From positions 62,001 to 126,000 of the forward strand of contig NZ_JANHOF010000013.1 of the NCBI RefSeq assembly GCF_024498075.1: DNA of 64,000 nucleotides, in the 5' to 3' direction. The position numbers were made by a program, and so were the translations under genes. Shown here piece by piece: positions 1-8,822 of this stretch. Positions within the stretch are counted from its first letter, which is position 1, and each line of letters begins with the position of its first letter. A model generated the notes under the pieces. The model was not told where the DNA came from and ran no database searches. It saw only the letters and a program-made list of their open reading frames with translations. The DNA comes from Paenibacillus mendelii (GTDB taxonomy: Bacteria > Bacillota > Bacilli > Paenibacillales > Paenibacillaceae).

Positions 1-1
1 G

Positions 2-253
2 CTCGAATGGCATGGAGGCGGCCGGACAGCCATCGTGCAGGACTTGGAGCACGCGGTGCTGTCAGAGCCCGGGATTGGCGGGCGAACATTGACCTTCGGA
101 GGCTGGGATTCCCATTTGTATCGCAGAGGGTTCGCCGGGATCGTGGATCACGTGCTTGCGGTACTTGATGATCCGCTGCGGTGCACGGTCCGCGCAGATC
201 AGGTGCTCGGCAGCCACCGGTTAGTGGAGGCGCTCCTGTCTGAACGAGGTTAA
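2..253 (+). CDS. C-terminal part of a probable Gfo/Idh/MocA-family oxidoreductase (5' truncated by window edge)
   Basis: The frame is open from the first bases of the window to a stop at 251-253, so this is the last 83 or so codons of a longer gene. The GTG at 35 is only an internal codon. The tail alternates small strands and helices and ends in a SHRLVEALLSE-type helix, as in the C-terminal domain of Gfo/Idh/MocA NAD(P)-dependent sugar oxidoreductases. The catalytic and Rossmann parts lie outside the window, so the assignment rests on tail resemblance only. A strong hairpin terminator follows 20 bases after the stop. Confidence 0.45.
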   Translation, partial: LEWHGGGRTAIVQDLEHAVLSEPGIGGRTLTFGGWDSHLYRRGFAGIVDHVLAVLDDPLRCTVRADQVLGSHRLVEALLSERG

Positions 254-272
254 AGGGCCATATGGAACAAGA

Positions 273-316
273 AGAAGGATAGATCCCTGCGCTGCGGATG
301 GATCTATCCTTCTTTT
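273..316. terminator. Rho-independent terminator, probably bidirectional
   Basis: A perfect 14-bp stem (273-286 with 300-313) is followed by a T run on the + strand. It lies between the convergent ends of the oxidoreductase and the cytochrome c gene. The flank on the - side is only moderately T-rich, so termination is surer for the + strand gene. Confidence 0.85.
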
Positions 317-336
317 GTGTGAAGTCATGGCCGCAG

Positions 337-729
337 TTACTTGTGCGAAGCAAGCCAATCGGTCAAAGCTTTGATATCCTCTTCGCTGAGACTGTTCTTA
401 AAGCCCGGCATACCGCCGCCGCCGTCAGCGATCTTGGCTTGGATTTGATCTGCGCTCATACTGCTCCCGACCTTCTGAAGGTTCGGTCCAACGCCTCCGG
501 CGAGATCCGCGGCATGACAGCCGACACAATTCTGCTTGTACACATTCTCAGCGGTTGCGTTGACCGTTCCTGCATTGCCTGCGTTGCCTGCATTGCCAGC
601 ATTGCCAGCATTGCCGGTATTCCCTGTATTACCGGTGTTCCCCGTATTGTTAGCGTTATTGCCGCATGCGGCTGCAATGATCAGGAGCAGTACCGCGCCA
701 ATCATGATGAGCATCATTCTTTTCTTCAC
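337..729 (-). CDS. cccB: Lipoprotein cytochrome c (c551/CccB type)
   Basis: This is a membrane-anchored one-heme electron carrier on the outer face of the cytoplasmic membrane. A lipoprotein signal ends in the lipobox AAAC, then comes a linker of Asn-Thr-Gly and Asn-Ala-Gly triplets, then a class I cytochrome c domain with heme motif CVGCH and a distal Met in GGGGMPGF. The frame runs upstream to 789, but the GTG at 729 has AAGGGGG nine bases before it, giving 130 residues, close to CccB. It is divergent from tatC. In context it may accept electrons from the GMC dehydrogenase nearby; that role is inference. Confidence 0.85.
   Translation of the reverse strand: MKKRMMLIMIGAVLLLIIAAACGNNANNTGNTGNTGNTGNAGNAGNAGNAGNAGTVNATAENVYKQNCVGCHAADLAGGVGPNLQKVGSSMSADQIQAKIADGGGGMPGFKNSLSEEDIKALTDWLASHK
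571..651. repeat. 9-bp tandem repeat inside the cytochrome c gene
   Basis: About nine copies of a 9-bp unit encode the (Asn-Thr/Ala-Gly)n linker between the lipid anchor and the heme domain. The copies fall into two blocks, Thr-type and Ala-type, as expected if they grew by slippage. Copy number changes in units of nine would stay in frame and only change tether length. Confidence 0.85.
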
Positions 730-912
730 TAACAGCAACCCCCTTGAATGTCGGTTCGATATTAGATTTCCCCTTTTTTTTACTGCCATGCACGCAAATT
801 AAACATCCTTAATTAGCGCGTATAAGAGGAAGCCGAATGGATAAAATAAACTCATCCTTCATGAAAATGTTGGGACAACCGCATATAATTTGCAACTGGG
901 GGTCTGCCTGGC

Positions 913-1650
913 ATGGAAAACAATGAAGAGCTGATCCGGCATCTGACCGAGCTCCGCAGACGAATCATCATCGTCATATGCTGTTTCGCGGTTACTCTTG
1001 GCGGGGGGCTGTACGTCTCGCCGCAAATTTTGCTCTATATCAAAGCGCAGCCTGCAGCGGTACCGATCGCATGGAACGTCTTCTCCTTTACGGACGGGCT
1101 GTTCATCTACCTCCGTTGTGCCTTCATCTTCGCCGTGCTGTTCACGCTTCCCGTATTGCTGTTCCATACGTGGGCCTTCATCCGGCCTGGCTTGACGGAA
1201 CGCGAGGCGAAGGGAACGCTCGCGTATGTCCCGGTCTCCTTTTTGCTGTTCTTGAGCGGGATCTCGTTTAGCTATTTCTTGATCTTTCCGATGATGCTGC
1301 GTTTCATGATGCGGATGAATCAAAGTATCGGTGCTATAGAAACCTATGGAATCGACCGCTATTTCGCCTTCCTGTTCAATGTCGTTTTTCCGCTGGGCAT
1401 TGCTTTTGAGATGCCGCTCATTATTTTGTTTCTGACGCGGCTCGGGCTGCTGACGCCAAGCAGGCTTCGCAGCACGAGGAAGTATGCTTATGTCGGCCTT
1501 GCCATCGTCGGCTCCTGCATCTCGCCGCCGGATTTTGTCTCGCATCTGTCCGTTACCATCCCGTTGATCTTGCTGTTTGAACTGAGCGTCCTCATATCCG
1601 TGAGGTACTATAACCGCAGAATAGCCGCTCCCTTGCCAACCGGCGGCTAA
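913..1650 (+). CDS. tatC: Sec-independent protein translocase TatC
   Basis: Multi-spanning receptor of the twin-arginine translocase, which exports folded, often cofactor-loaded proteins. The 245-residue length and six hydrophobic segments fit TatC. The N-terminal HLTELRRRI motif and the ERxAxG-like region after the second membrane segment (ERE, around residue 97) are family signatures. A GGGGG ribosome site lies ten bases before the ATG. It is followed 17 bases later by tatA, the reverse of the usual A-C order. Next to it is a GMC dehydrogenase module whose small subunit carries a twin-arginine signal, which suggests a substrate-linked Tat pair. Confidence 0.95.
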   Translation: MENNEELIRHLTELRRRIIIVICCFAVTLGGGLYVSPQILLYIKAQPAAVPIAWNVFSFTDGLFIYLRCAFIFAVLFTLPVLLFHTWAFIRPGLTEREAKGTLAYVPVSFLLFLSGISFSYFLIFPMMLRFMMRMNQSIGAIETYGIDRYFAFLFNVVFPLGIAFEMPLIILFLTRLGLLTPSRLRSTRKYAYVGLAIVGSCISPPDFVSHLSVTIPLILLFELSVLISVRYYNRRIAAPLPTGG

Positions 1651-1667
1651 CGAAAGGAGAATGTAAG

Positions 1668-1862
1668 ATGTTCAACAATATTGGAATATCGGGGCTCGTC
1701 ATTATTTTGCTGATTGCGCTTATCGTGTTCGGTCCAGCAAAGCTGCCCCAGTTAGGAAGAGCGTTCGGCGACACGCTGCGGGAATTCCGCAACTCGACGA
1801 AAGGGATCGTCGATGAGGATATCATCGAGGCCGCTAAGGAAGAACCGAAGAAGCTGAATTAA
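1668..1862 (+). CDS. tatA: Twin-arginine translocase subunit TatA
   Basis: A small 64-residue Tat pore subunit. One N-terminal membrane helix (residues about 5-21) leads into the [11 protein letters not shown] hinge and an amphipathic helix, then a charged tail, all typical of TatA. AAAGGAG precedes the ATG. It is co-transcribed with tatC and followed by a hairpin terminator. With TatC it would form a minimal two-component TatAC system as in other Firmicutes. Confidence 0.95.
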   Translation: MFNNIGISGLVIILLIALIVFGPAKLPQLGRAFGDTLREFRNSTKGIVDEDIIEAAKEEPKKLN

Positions 1863-1901
1863 GACACTGCAAGAGGCGATACTGATATGGCACACAAGAA
1901 G

Positions 1902-1950
1902 GCAGTCCGGCAAGGGAATGATCCACTCCCATGCAGAACTGCTTTTTTTT
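1902..1950 (+). terminator. Probable terminator of tatCA
   Basis: An interrupted stem (GCAGT at 1902-1906 with ACTGC at 1938-1942, plus inner pairs around GGGA/TCCC) is followed by eight T residues. The stem is imperfect but the T run is strong. Confidence 0.6.
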
Positions 1951-2014
1951 GCGTCAACGATTGTGGTCGATTGACCACCCTCATGCAGCGAAACACCGCG
2001 CGCTGTGCATAAAC

Positions 2015-2048
2015 GAAAGAAAGGCACCGCGAGCGATGCCCTTCTTTC
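2015..2048 (-). terminator. Probable terminator of the GMC dehydrogenase operon
   Basis: An inverted repeat of about 11 bp (GAAAGAAAGGC / GCCCTTCTTTC) sits just past the stop of the - strand dehydrogenase gene, with a short T-containing tail on that strand. Confidence 0.55.
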
Positions 2049-2061
2049 ATTTGAGCGTATA

Positions 2062-3777
2062 CTACTCCACTAGACCGCCTTTGGTCCGGTATTTCAATAT
2101 GCCTTCAGCAGCTCTGTACGCGAGCGCGCCAACCGTTCCTGTCGGGTTATAGCCCGCATTCTGCGGAAAAGAGCTGGCACCGACGACGAAGAGATTGTCG
2201 GCATCCCACATTTGCGAATAGGAGTTGACCGCCGATGTTTCGGGAGACGAGCCCATAATAGCGCCTCCCGTGTTGTGCGTCGACTGGTAGGTCACGATAT
2301 CATAGGGACCCAGTTCTTTTAAGGAATCGACGTGGTTGGCGCCCATTTCCTTGAGGATTTCACCGCATTTGCCGGCAAGGAACTTAGCAAGCTCGCGATC
2401 CTGATCTTCAAAGTCGAAGGTCAGACGCATCAAGGGATCGCCGAACGTGTCTTTATAGGTAGGATCTAAGTCTAGAAAGTGATGCCGATATGACATCGAA
2501 GACCCTTGACCTCCAACGGAGAGAGCGCGGTTCGCGTATTTAAGCGAGTTGTTCTTGAACTCGGGCCCCCATGTGGGCGACCCGCCTGGAATCGGATTGT
2601 TCAAGATCGGACGCTGACCAGTTTGGCTGAGCGATATGGAGCCGCCATGGATAAACTTCAAGTTTGAGTGATCGAAGTTATCGCCGTTGTAATCATCGAT
2701 ATTGACGCCTAAGGCTCCTGCGCCTGCGAAATTGTTGAATTGTTCCTTCTCGAAAAAGCCGACGGAGGCGCCTTTGATAACCTGATAGGCATAGTTTTTC
2801 CCGATGACGCCCGTTCCGGTGCTTGGATTATAGGGCTTCCCGATGCCGGACATGAGCAGCAAACGGACGTTGTTGAATACATATCCCGTCAGTACGACGA
2901 TATCGGCGGGCTGCTCGATTTCTTTACCGGTCGTGACGTCTGTGTACATGACCCCCGTCACCTTGTTCCCGTTATGTAGGATGCGCCGCACCTGGGAGTG
3001 GGTCCGGATTTCGAACTTACCGGTTTTTTTGGCGACCGGGATGACCGTTACGACCGGATCCGCTTTAGCTCCGTATTCGCATCCGAAGCGCTCACAATAC
3101 CCGCAATATTGGCAGGCCGCTCGAGAGATGCCGTCCGGATTCGTATAGGTTTCCGACAGGTTGGCGGAAGGCATCATATACGGGTGCAGCTTCATCTTGG
3201 TCGTCGCTTCGACGAACTTTACCATAGCAGGCGACTTGATCATCGGAGGTGTTGGATACGGATTGGACCGTTTGCCCCCAAGCGGATTCTCGTCACCTGA
3301 TATACCCGCCATTTTCTCGAATTTGTCGTAATAAGGCTCAAGCTTGTCATACGTGATGCCCCAATCGAGAATGGTCATGTCGGTTGGGATTTTGTTCTTT
3401 CCGTAACGTTCGATCGTTTTGCTGCGGATTTCAAAATCATACGGCAGAAAGCGGTAAGTCTGCCCATTCCAATGTACTCCGGATCCTCCTAAGCCGTCGC
3501 CGATCAGGAACGATCCGTACTGCCGCATGGGCAGCGCACGTATTTTCTCATTGCTGCGGAAGGTGACTGTTTCCTTGGATAAATCCTGCATCAGGTCGTA
3601 GCGGACTCCGTAGCGGAGCTCGTCATGGACCATGTAGTAATCTTCCGTCTTGCGTGAGCGTCCTTTCTCCAAGCCGACGACGTTCAGGCCCCCCTTGGTC
3701 AATTCGGAGGCTATGATGCCGCCGGCCCAGCCGACGCCTACAATGACAACATCTGTTTTCGGTAATTTTGTGGCCAT
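2062..3777 (-). CDS. GMC-family FAD dehydrogenase, catalytic subunit (gluconate/glucose dehydrogenase-like)
   Basis: A 571-residue flavoprotein of the glucose-methanol-choline oxidoreductase family, in the branch of membrane-linked sugar or polyol dehydrogenases. Visible are the FAD-binding Rossmann motif at the N terminus (VIVGVGWAGG), a cysteine cluster CQYCGYCERFGC in the middle, which in related dehydrogenases holds an iron-sulfur cluster, and the C-terminal HNTGG plus NPTGT motifs with the catalytic His and Asn. It has no signal peptide. It follows the small subunit by 20 bases, and that subunit carries the twin-arginine signal, so the pair is probably exported together. The substrate cannot be read from sequence. 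Confidence 0.88.
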   Translation of the reverse strand: MATKLPKTDVVIVGVGWAGGIIASELTKGGLNVVGLEKGRSRKTEDYYMVHDELRYGVRYDLMQDLSKETVTFRSNEKIRALPMRQYGSFLIGDGLGGSGVHWNGQTYRFLPYDFEIRSKTIERYGKNKIPTDMTILDWGITYDKLEPYYDKFEKMAGISGDENPLGGKRSNPYPTPPMIKSPAMVKFVEATTKMKLHPYMMPSANLSETYTNPDGISRAACQYCGYCERFGCEYGAKADPVVTVIPVAKKTGKFEIRTHSQVRRILHNGNKVTGVMYTDVTTGKEIEQPADIVVLTGYVFNNVRLLLMSGIGKPYNPSTGTGVIGKNYAYQVIKGASVGFFEKEQFNNFAGAGALGVNIDDYNGDNFDHSNLKFIHGGSISLSQTGQRPILNNPIPGGSPTWGPEFKNNSLKYANRALSVGGQGSSMSYRHHFLDLDPTYKDTFGDPLMRLTFDFEDQDRELAKFLAGKCGEILKEMGANHVDSLKELGPYDIVTYQSTHNTGGAIMGSSPETSAVNSYSQMWDADNLFVVGASSFPQNAGYNPTGTVGALAYRAAEGILKYRTKGGLVE

Positions 3778-3797
3778 GTGTGAAATCCCTCGTTTCG

Positions 3798-4580
3798 CTA
3801 TTTGGCCGCCATATGATCTTGGAGGCTGCTCGGGGCAATGGTTTTGAAATCTTTGTCAATAATCGACGTAAAGCTCATTTGGTTGCCGGGGTAGTTGCGC
3901 ATGCGCCATCCGTCCATATTTGCATTGCCGCCGTAGAGCGGATCGCTGTATACCCCTTCTAAAGTGTTGCTGCGTAATATTTTGAAAAACCCGCTGGGGG
4001 AAATGGTTGTAATTTCAACGGCATCCTCTTCGAACGCTTTCAACACTTCATCCTGCTGCTCGCCAGCCAGCTGAGAGAAGCCCTTCTGAAATTGGGCTTG
4101 GCTGTAGTTCTCCATTTCCTGCAGGGCGATATCGTACATTTCGCGCCTCTTCAGATGGCCTTGATAGCCCTGGACCTTCTCGCCCTTGAAATAAGGGGGA
4201 GACATATATTCCCTGCCGTTGAAACCATAGTCGCCGGCTAATTGGTGATCGATAAAGAAAGCGACCCCCAGCTCCTTTGCTCCAGGTCCATTCGCATCTT
4301 TAGGGAAGATCCGCTCAGTCGCGGCATCCACGATCGAGAACTGCTCCTGGTTGAAAAACATCAACGCACGGTTGTAGTTGGCCGGCACAGCCGGTTTTTC
4401 CTCTGTCGGTGCAGGTTCGGGCGCCGCAGGCTCCTTAGCCTTCCTTCCAATGATACTGCCCAGTGCGCCGCCCACGACGACCCCGCCTATCGCAAATCCC
4501 GCGTTGACGAGAAATCGTCTGCGTGAAGGTTCTTGTACGTCTTGTTTAGCGGGTTCTTTGTGCTCGTCGTTGTTTTCCAA
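3798..4580 (-). CDS. Gluconate 2-dehydrogenase subunit 3 family protein with Tat signal
   Basis: Small (gamma) subunit that typically partners GMC dehydrogenases and carries them through the Tat system. The start is a TTG at 4580: AGGAGGTGA stands eight bases upstream, while the longer frame to 4640 has no ribosome site. This gives 260 residues. The N terminus is acidic and then shows SRRRFLVNAGF, a clear twin-arginine signal, and a hydrophobic segment; the rest matches the subunit 3 fold. It forms an operon with the GMC gene and lies beside tatCA. Confidence 0.85.
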   Translation of the reverse strand: MENNDEHKEPAKQDVQEPSRRRFLVNAGFAIGGVVVGGALGSIIGRKAKEPAAPEPAPTEEKPAVPANYNRALMFFNQEQFSIVDAATERIFPKDANGPGAKELGVAFFIDHQLAGDYGFNGREYMSPPYFKGEKVQGYQGHLKRREMYDIALQEMENYSQAQFQKGFSQLAGEQQDEVLKAFEEDAVEITTISPSGFFKILRSNTLEGVYSDPLYGGNANMDGWRMRNYPGNQMSFTSIIDKDFKTIAPSSLQDHMAAK

Positions 4581-4702
4581 ATCGTTCACCTCCTGTTTGT
4601 CATCTCCGTTATTATTTTCCACTGGGATGCGTTTATACATTCGGAAGGGAAGGGGATGATAAATTATAAAATTATTTGTTAATGAGATATGGAGGAGTTG
4701 TC

Positions 4703-5392
4703 ATGAAAATACCTTTAGCCTTAACCGTAGTCGTAATCGGGTCAATGGCGTTAACCGGCTGTACGGCAAACAATGGCCAAGCGAAGGTTGAGGTTCAATC
4801 CGTTCGGCAAAGCCATGATCCCTATCGGGGTCATACAGCGAATTTAAGTGATGCCAATGTAATTCCGAGCGCCGATCGAATGAAGATCCGGACGACGAAT
4901 GAGTACGGGCATACGACCTCGGGCATGGGGACCACAGTCTATAGCAGGATTGGAAGCTCCGGCTTGAACAGTGACGGATTCTCCACACATCTGGAGTCGA
5001 GGCTGAGCGAGGCGGGGATCGATGGTGTGACGGTGTTCGTCATCGACGACATGGTTGTGCTTGCCGCGGATAAGCGTGAGACCACCGCGACAAAGTATGA
5101 TTCCATGCAGCAGAAGGTGCTTAGCGGGACGGCAGGCTTCTCTGGCCACGGCAAGGAGCCGAATAGTAAAGCGGGCACGTTCGGAACCGGTAACACGATG
5201 GGAGACAATTTAGAGCAGGCGGAAAGCCGGATCAAGTCGTTTATTGGGGGAGAGGTGCGGGTGCTCAAGGTCACGAGCGCGGAAGCAGTTAAGACGATTA
5301 AGCAGATCCGCACTTACGCGGATAACGGCGGGACCCCCAAGCAGGTGGCGGCCGGCGTACAGAAGCTGTTGGAGCTGGCAAGTAAGAAGTAA
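4703..5392 (+). CDS. YhcN/YlaJ-family spore lipoprotein
   Basis: A 229-residue lipoprotein. The signal peptide ends in lipobox LTGC (about residues 17-20). The mature part has the YhcN/YlaJ arrangement: a region around GIDGVTVFVIDDMVVLAAD, a linker, then a second similar small domain. In Bacillus such proteins sit in the forespore inner membrane and aid germination or outgrowth. GGAGG seven bases before ATG 4703 fixes the start; the upstream ATG at 4676 lacks a site. Divergent from the dehydrogenase small subunit. I could not identify a convincing sporulation promoter by eye. Confidence 0.8.
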   Translation: MKIPLALTVVVIGSMALTGCTANNGQAKVEVQSVRQSHDPYRGHTANLSDANVIPSADRMKIRTTNEYGHTTSGMGTTVYSRIGSSGLNSDGFSTHLESRLSEAGIDGVTVFVIDDMVVLAADKRETTATKYDSMQQKVLSGTAGFSGHGKEPNSKAGTFGTGNTMGDNLEQAESRIKSFIGGEVRVLKVTSAEAVKTIKQIRTYADNGGTPKQVAAGVQKLLELASKK

Positions 5393-5508
5393 TGAAATGA
5401 TGAAGACGTAGACGGTAGTGCCGCTCTGAATGGCCCATGTAAGAACAGCATGGCAAGATCAAGATCGGAGCAGCTGTGGAGATAGATATGTAAGCTGTAA
5501 AATTGGAC

Positions 5509-5542
5509 GACCCTCGTTTCGTAATCGAAACGAGGGTCTTTG
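5509..5542 (+). terminator. Rho-independent terminator
   Basis: A perfect 13-bp stem (5509-5521 with 5526-5538) with a 4-base loop, then a T-rich run. It lies about 115 bases after the spore lipoprotein gene. Confidence 0.85.
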
Positions 5543-5544
5543 TG

Positions 5545-5914
5545 TGTCGCGCATGACTCGCGCGTATATGTGGTAGCGTGTAACCGCTCATGTATTCCAA
5601 ATTTTCATTCACGAAAATAATACACGAAAACAACGAAAGCCCTAACCTCTCAATCGTCTCTGCGGCTCCGAGGCCGCGCCAGAATGATCCCGTGTTCCTT
5701 CAAGCAGCCGGATAAAGGAAATCAATGTGGTTGGATGGGAGGATGAATCCTTACCAAATTAGAGGAAAAAACAAGGGGTTACATCTACTTCAAACAATAA
5801 CTATACACTGCTCCATCTATATTGTCAAGCTATCGACCTTGACGAGCAATTCATGCTGTGCATTCCGACAGCTTGATCCCCATACCTCAGTAAGAGCAGA
5901 GAGGGCTTTGAAAT
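5545..5914. other. Intergenic stretch without a supported gene
   Basis: I see no credible gene here. A 5725-5982 frame has a weak ribosome site but its product looks random and it overlaps the regulatory region of the next operon. A loose inverted repeat TTGTCAAG / CTTGAC lies near 5823-5843. Confidence 0.5.
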
Positions 5915-5940
5915 ATGACGTTTGTCATCTCAAAGAGATG
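5915..5940. promoter_or_regulatory. Overlapping inverted repeats upstream of the ABC/two-component operon
   Basis: ATGAC-GTTT-GTCAT (5915-5928) is a perfect repeat, and CATCTC-AAA-GAGATG (5926-5940) is a second one overlapping it. They lie 70-96 bases before the first gene of the operon. Such sites are typical for NarL/LuxR-type response regulators such as the one at the end of this operon, so autoregulation is a reasonable inference. Confidence 0.5.
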
Positions 5941-6010
5941 TTATTCATGCATACCGGAGGTTTTTCCATTTCGGTACGATAAGTACAGATCAGAACAAGG
6001 AGTGATACAC

Positions 6011-6895
6011 ATGGCGGTCGCCATTCAATTGGATAACGTAAGCAAATCGTTCAAAGGTAAAAAAGCAGTCGACAGCTTGTCGCTTACCATCGAGCAAGGG
6101 ACGGTGGTTGCGCTGCTTGGGCCCAACGGTGCGGGCAAGACTACGACAGTGTCCATGATTCTTGGGCTGCAGCAGCCGACAACGGGTTCGGTGAAGCTGC
6201 TCGGCGGCGATCCGCGGGAGATAAGCGTGCGCGACCGTATTGGGGCTATGCTGCAGGAAGTGAGCGTAGTCGACAGCTTGAAGGTGGCGGAGACCATTAA
6301 TCTGTTTCGCAGCTATTACACCAAGCCGCTGCCTCTAGATCGTCTTCTGAAGGTCTCTAATTTGGAGGGGGAGCGTAATAAGCTGGCATCGGCGCTCTCA
6401 GGCGGTCAACAGCGCAGACTCGGCTTTGCGATTGCGCTTGCAGGCGATCCCGATGTGCTGTTTCTCGATGAGCCGACGGTGGGCATGGATGTTTCAAGCC
6501 GCCAGTTATTCTGGGAGACCGTACGGGCCATGGCGGGCCGGGGACGGACGATTGTATTGACGACGCATTATTTGGAGGAAGCCGATAGCGTTGCGGACCG
6601 CATCGTCGTGATCAACAATGGCAAGCTGGTGGCCGACGGCACGCCAAGCGAAATCAAAGCAGGAACGAATGGACGGGTCATCTCATTCACAGCCGGTTCA
6701 TCCGTAACGACAGAATTACTGCGAGCGATTCCTGGTATCGATGATATCGAGTGGAGTCAGAACCGGGTGATGTTAAAGAGTGCGGACACGGACCGGCTGC
6801 TCATTAACCTGGTGAAATACGGGATTGAGATGAGAGATATTGAAATCATGAGCGGTGGTCTTGAAGAAGCCTTCCAGACACTTGTGAATAAATAA
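6011..6895 (+). CDS. ABC transporter ATP-binding protein (drug/lipid exporter type)
   Basis: A cytoplasmic ATPase of 294 residues that powers the permease encoded next. Walker A GPNGAGKTT, signature LSGGQQRR, Walker B VLFLDEP and the switch His in TTHYLEE are all present, with the C-terminal tail usual for CcmA/DrrA-type ABC-2 exporters. AAGGAG eight bases before ATG 6011 sets the start. It is first in a four-gene operon resembling B. subtilis yvfRSTU. The substrate is unknown. Confidence 0.92.
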   Translation: MAVAIQLDNVSKSFKGKKAVDSLSLTIEQGTVVALLGPNGAGKTTTVSMILGLQQPTTGSVKLLGGDPREISVRDRIGAMLQEVSVVDSLKVAETINLFRSYYTKPLPLDRLLKVSNLEGERNKLASALSGGQQRRLGFAIALAGDPDVLFLDEPTVGMDVSSRQLFWETVRAMAGRGRTIVLTTHYLEEADSVADRIVVINNGKLVADGTPSEIKAGTNGRVISFTAGSSVTTELLRAIPGIDDIEWSQNRVMLKSADTDRLLINLVKYGIEMRDIEIMSGGLEEAFQTLVNK

Positions 6896-6908
6896 ACGAA
6901 GAGGGGCG

Positions 6909-7667
6909 ATGGATGTGAGTACGACGGCAAGAGCGACATTGGCTCAGATTAAGGCGGAAATATTGAGGACAGTCCGAAACAAGCGGTTTGTTATCTTCTC
7001 CATTATCATGCCAGCGGCATTCTATTTCATATTTACCAGCACAGTGGGGGATAACACGCAGGTAGGGGGCACGGACTGGAAAGCTTATTATTTAATGTCG
7101 ATGACAACATACGGTGTTATCGGAGCTAGCGTTACATCACTGGCGGTGCGGATCGCGCGAGAACGTTCACAGGGCTGGACGCGGTTAATGCGAATTACCC
7201 CGCTGCCCGGCTGGGCACAAATAACGGCCAAAGTAGCCGGACAAGGGCTGTTGAACCTATGCATCATTCTGTTTATGTTCCTTATCGGTGCGCTAGTGAA
7301 AGATGTGAACTTAACGGCCTTACAGTGGATTGAAAGCGGGTTGTGGATTTGGCTGGGCGCATTCGCGTTCATGTCGCTCGGTACGCTACTGGGCACGATT
7401 CGCAATGTGGAAGTGGTGCAGGTTGTCGGCAACATGGTTTACATGGCGATGTCCATCGTAGGCGGACTGTGGATGCCAACGGCTACAATGCCTGATCTCA
7501 TGCAGACCATTGCCAAAGCCATGCCGACCTATCAGCTGGGCCAGGGGGCGTGGAGCATCGTTGGCGGAGGGGCGATCGAGTGGATGGGAGTGGGAATTTT
7601 GGCTGCTTATGTCGTGGTGTTTATGATACTATCGACGTATATCATTCGTAAGCAGGAAGCGGTGTAA
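6909..7667 (+). CDS. ABC-2 type transporter permease
   Basis: A 252-residue integral membrane protein with a cytoplasmic N terminus, a first membrane helix near residues 27-43, and five more helices, which fits the ABC-2 permease fold. It lies 13 bases after the ATPase gene. The GAGGGG site suits either ATG 6909 or GTG 6915; the difference is two residues. With the ATPase it should form a 2+2 exporter. Its position ahead of a DesK/DesR-like pair suggests expression tied to a membrane-state signal. Confidence 0.88.
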   Translation: MDVSTTARATLAQIKAEILRTVRNKRFVIFSIIMPAAFYFIFTSTVGDNTQVGGTDWKAYYLMSMTTYGVIGASVTSLAVRIARERSQGWTRLMRITPLPGWAQITAKVAGQGLLNLCIILFMFLIGALVKDVNLTALQWIESGLWIWLGAFAFMSLGTLLGTIRNVEVVQVVGNMVYMAMSIVGGLWMPTATMPDLMQTIAKAMPTYQLGQGAWSIVGGGAIEWMGVGILAAYVVVFMILSTYIIRKQEAV

Positions 7668-7673
7668 CCAAGA

Positions 7674-8822
7674 ATGAAGAATAAACAAACGCGGCCGCGG
7701 GAAGGGCCGCCTTTTGTCTTTACGTTCATCTGGCTCTTTTATTTGGCATTCCCCTTGCATACGATGCTGCAGCAGCCCATTGGCGAGATGGTAGTCGACT
7801 CGATACTCATTCTCGTATTCGCAGCCAGCTATATCATTAGCTTCCGGTACCATAAGGGAAGATTCGGACTTATTATCGTGATGCTGCTTATTGTGGCCGT
7901 ATTCTGCATTCGCTATCATGAGAATTTTCTCTATATGGCCTTCTATCCATCGCCTGTTATCGGGACATTACGCTCCACAAGACGTATGCTGCTGGCGATG
8001 GGTGCCATGCTGCTATTATTCGGCTCGATCAGCCTGCACTATGAGCTGTATAGCGATAGTGATCAAATGCTTTCCCTGCTGCCTGCTATAATGGTCATGC
8101 TCTTGATGCCTGTAGCGATGCGCTATGGTTGGCGGTCACGCGAATTGCGCGGCAAGCTGACCTTGGCGAATGAAGAGATCGCAAGGCTGTCCAAGAATGA
8201 AGAAAGACAGCGTATATCGAGGGATCTCCATGATACGCTTGGCCATACCTTGTCGCTGATTACGCTTAAGAGCGAACTGGCGGAGAAATTAATCGTTAAG
8301 AATCCGGAGCGCGCCGTTAAGGAAGTGAGGGATATTCAAGACACCTCGCGGGCAGCGCTCAATCAGGTACGGGAGCTCGTATCGGGCATGAATACGGTTA
8401 CGATTCAGGATGAGGTCGACCATGCCAAGCAGATTTTAGCGGCTGCCGGAATTGTACTCGAGACTAAAGGTGACTTCGATACGCATGTGGAATCAACGAT
8501 TATCGATAACATTCTGGGGATGTGCCTGCGTGAAGCCGTGACGAATGTGGTCAAGCACAGCCAAGCGAGAATGTGCACCATTGAACGTGCGGAAGAACCC
8601 GGGAGGATCCTGCTGTCTGTGACTGATAATGGCAAGGGGGTTGTCAATCACGAAGGCAACCCCGCTGTGGGCTGCAACGGAATTAAAGGGATGAAGGAGA
8701 GACTTAAGCTCGTAGAAGGCGAGCTTCTCTTTGAACCGGATGGTGGCCGCGTCGGTACCCGTCTGACGTTCATCGTACCGCTGGTAGCCAAATCGATCGT
8801 GAAGGGAGGAGCGGAAGAATGA
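7674..8822 (+). CDS. DesK-like sensor histidine kinase
   Basis: A membrane sensor kinase of 382 residues. Several hydrophobic helices in the first 150 residues are followed by a HisKA_3 dimerisation helix with RISRDLHDTLGHTLSLI (His186, as in DesK where the site is close to 188) and a HATPase with NVVKHS and DNGKG motifs. B. subtilis DesK senses membrane thickness and fluidity and controls the desaturase gene. No desaturase is present in this window; the operon instead encodes an ABC exporter. The gene overlaps the response regulator by four bases. Confidence 0.88.
   Translation: MKNKQTRPREGPPFVFTFIWLFYLAFPLHTMLQQPIGEMVVDSILILVFAASYIISFRYHKGRFGLIIVMLLIVAVFCIRYHENFLYMAFYPSPVIGTLRSTRRMLLAMGAMLLLFGSISLHYELYSDSDQMLSLLPAIMVMLLMPVAMRYGWRSRELRGKLTLANEEIARLSKNEERQRISRDLHDTLGHTLSLITLKSELAEKLIVKNPERAVKEVRDIQDTSRAALNQVRELVSGMNTVTIQDEVDHAKQILAAAGIVLETKGDFDTHVESTIIDNILGMCLREAVTNVVKHSQARMCTIERAEEPGRILLSVTDNGKGVVNHEGNPAVGCNGIKGMKERLKLVEGELLFEPDGGRVGTRLTFIVPLVAKSIVKGGAEE

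Noticed and set aside
571-651. CRISPR array
   Set aside because: The repeats are 9 bp, contiguous, without spacers, and encode a protein linker.
859-1545. Long frame opposite tatC on the - strand
   Set aside because: Composition is charge-biased with no hydrophobic core or ribosome site; it is the mirror of tatC.
5725-5982. 85-codon frame upstream of the ABC ATPase
   Set aside because: Weak ribosome site, overlaps regulatory repeats, and composition unlike protein.
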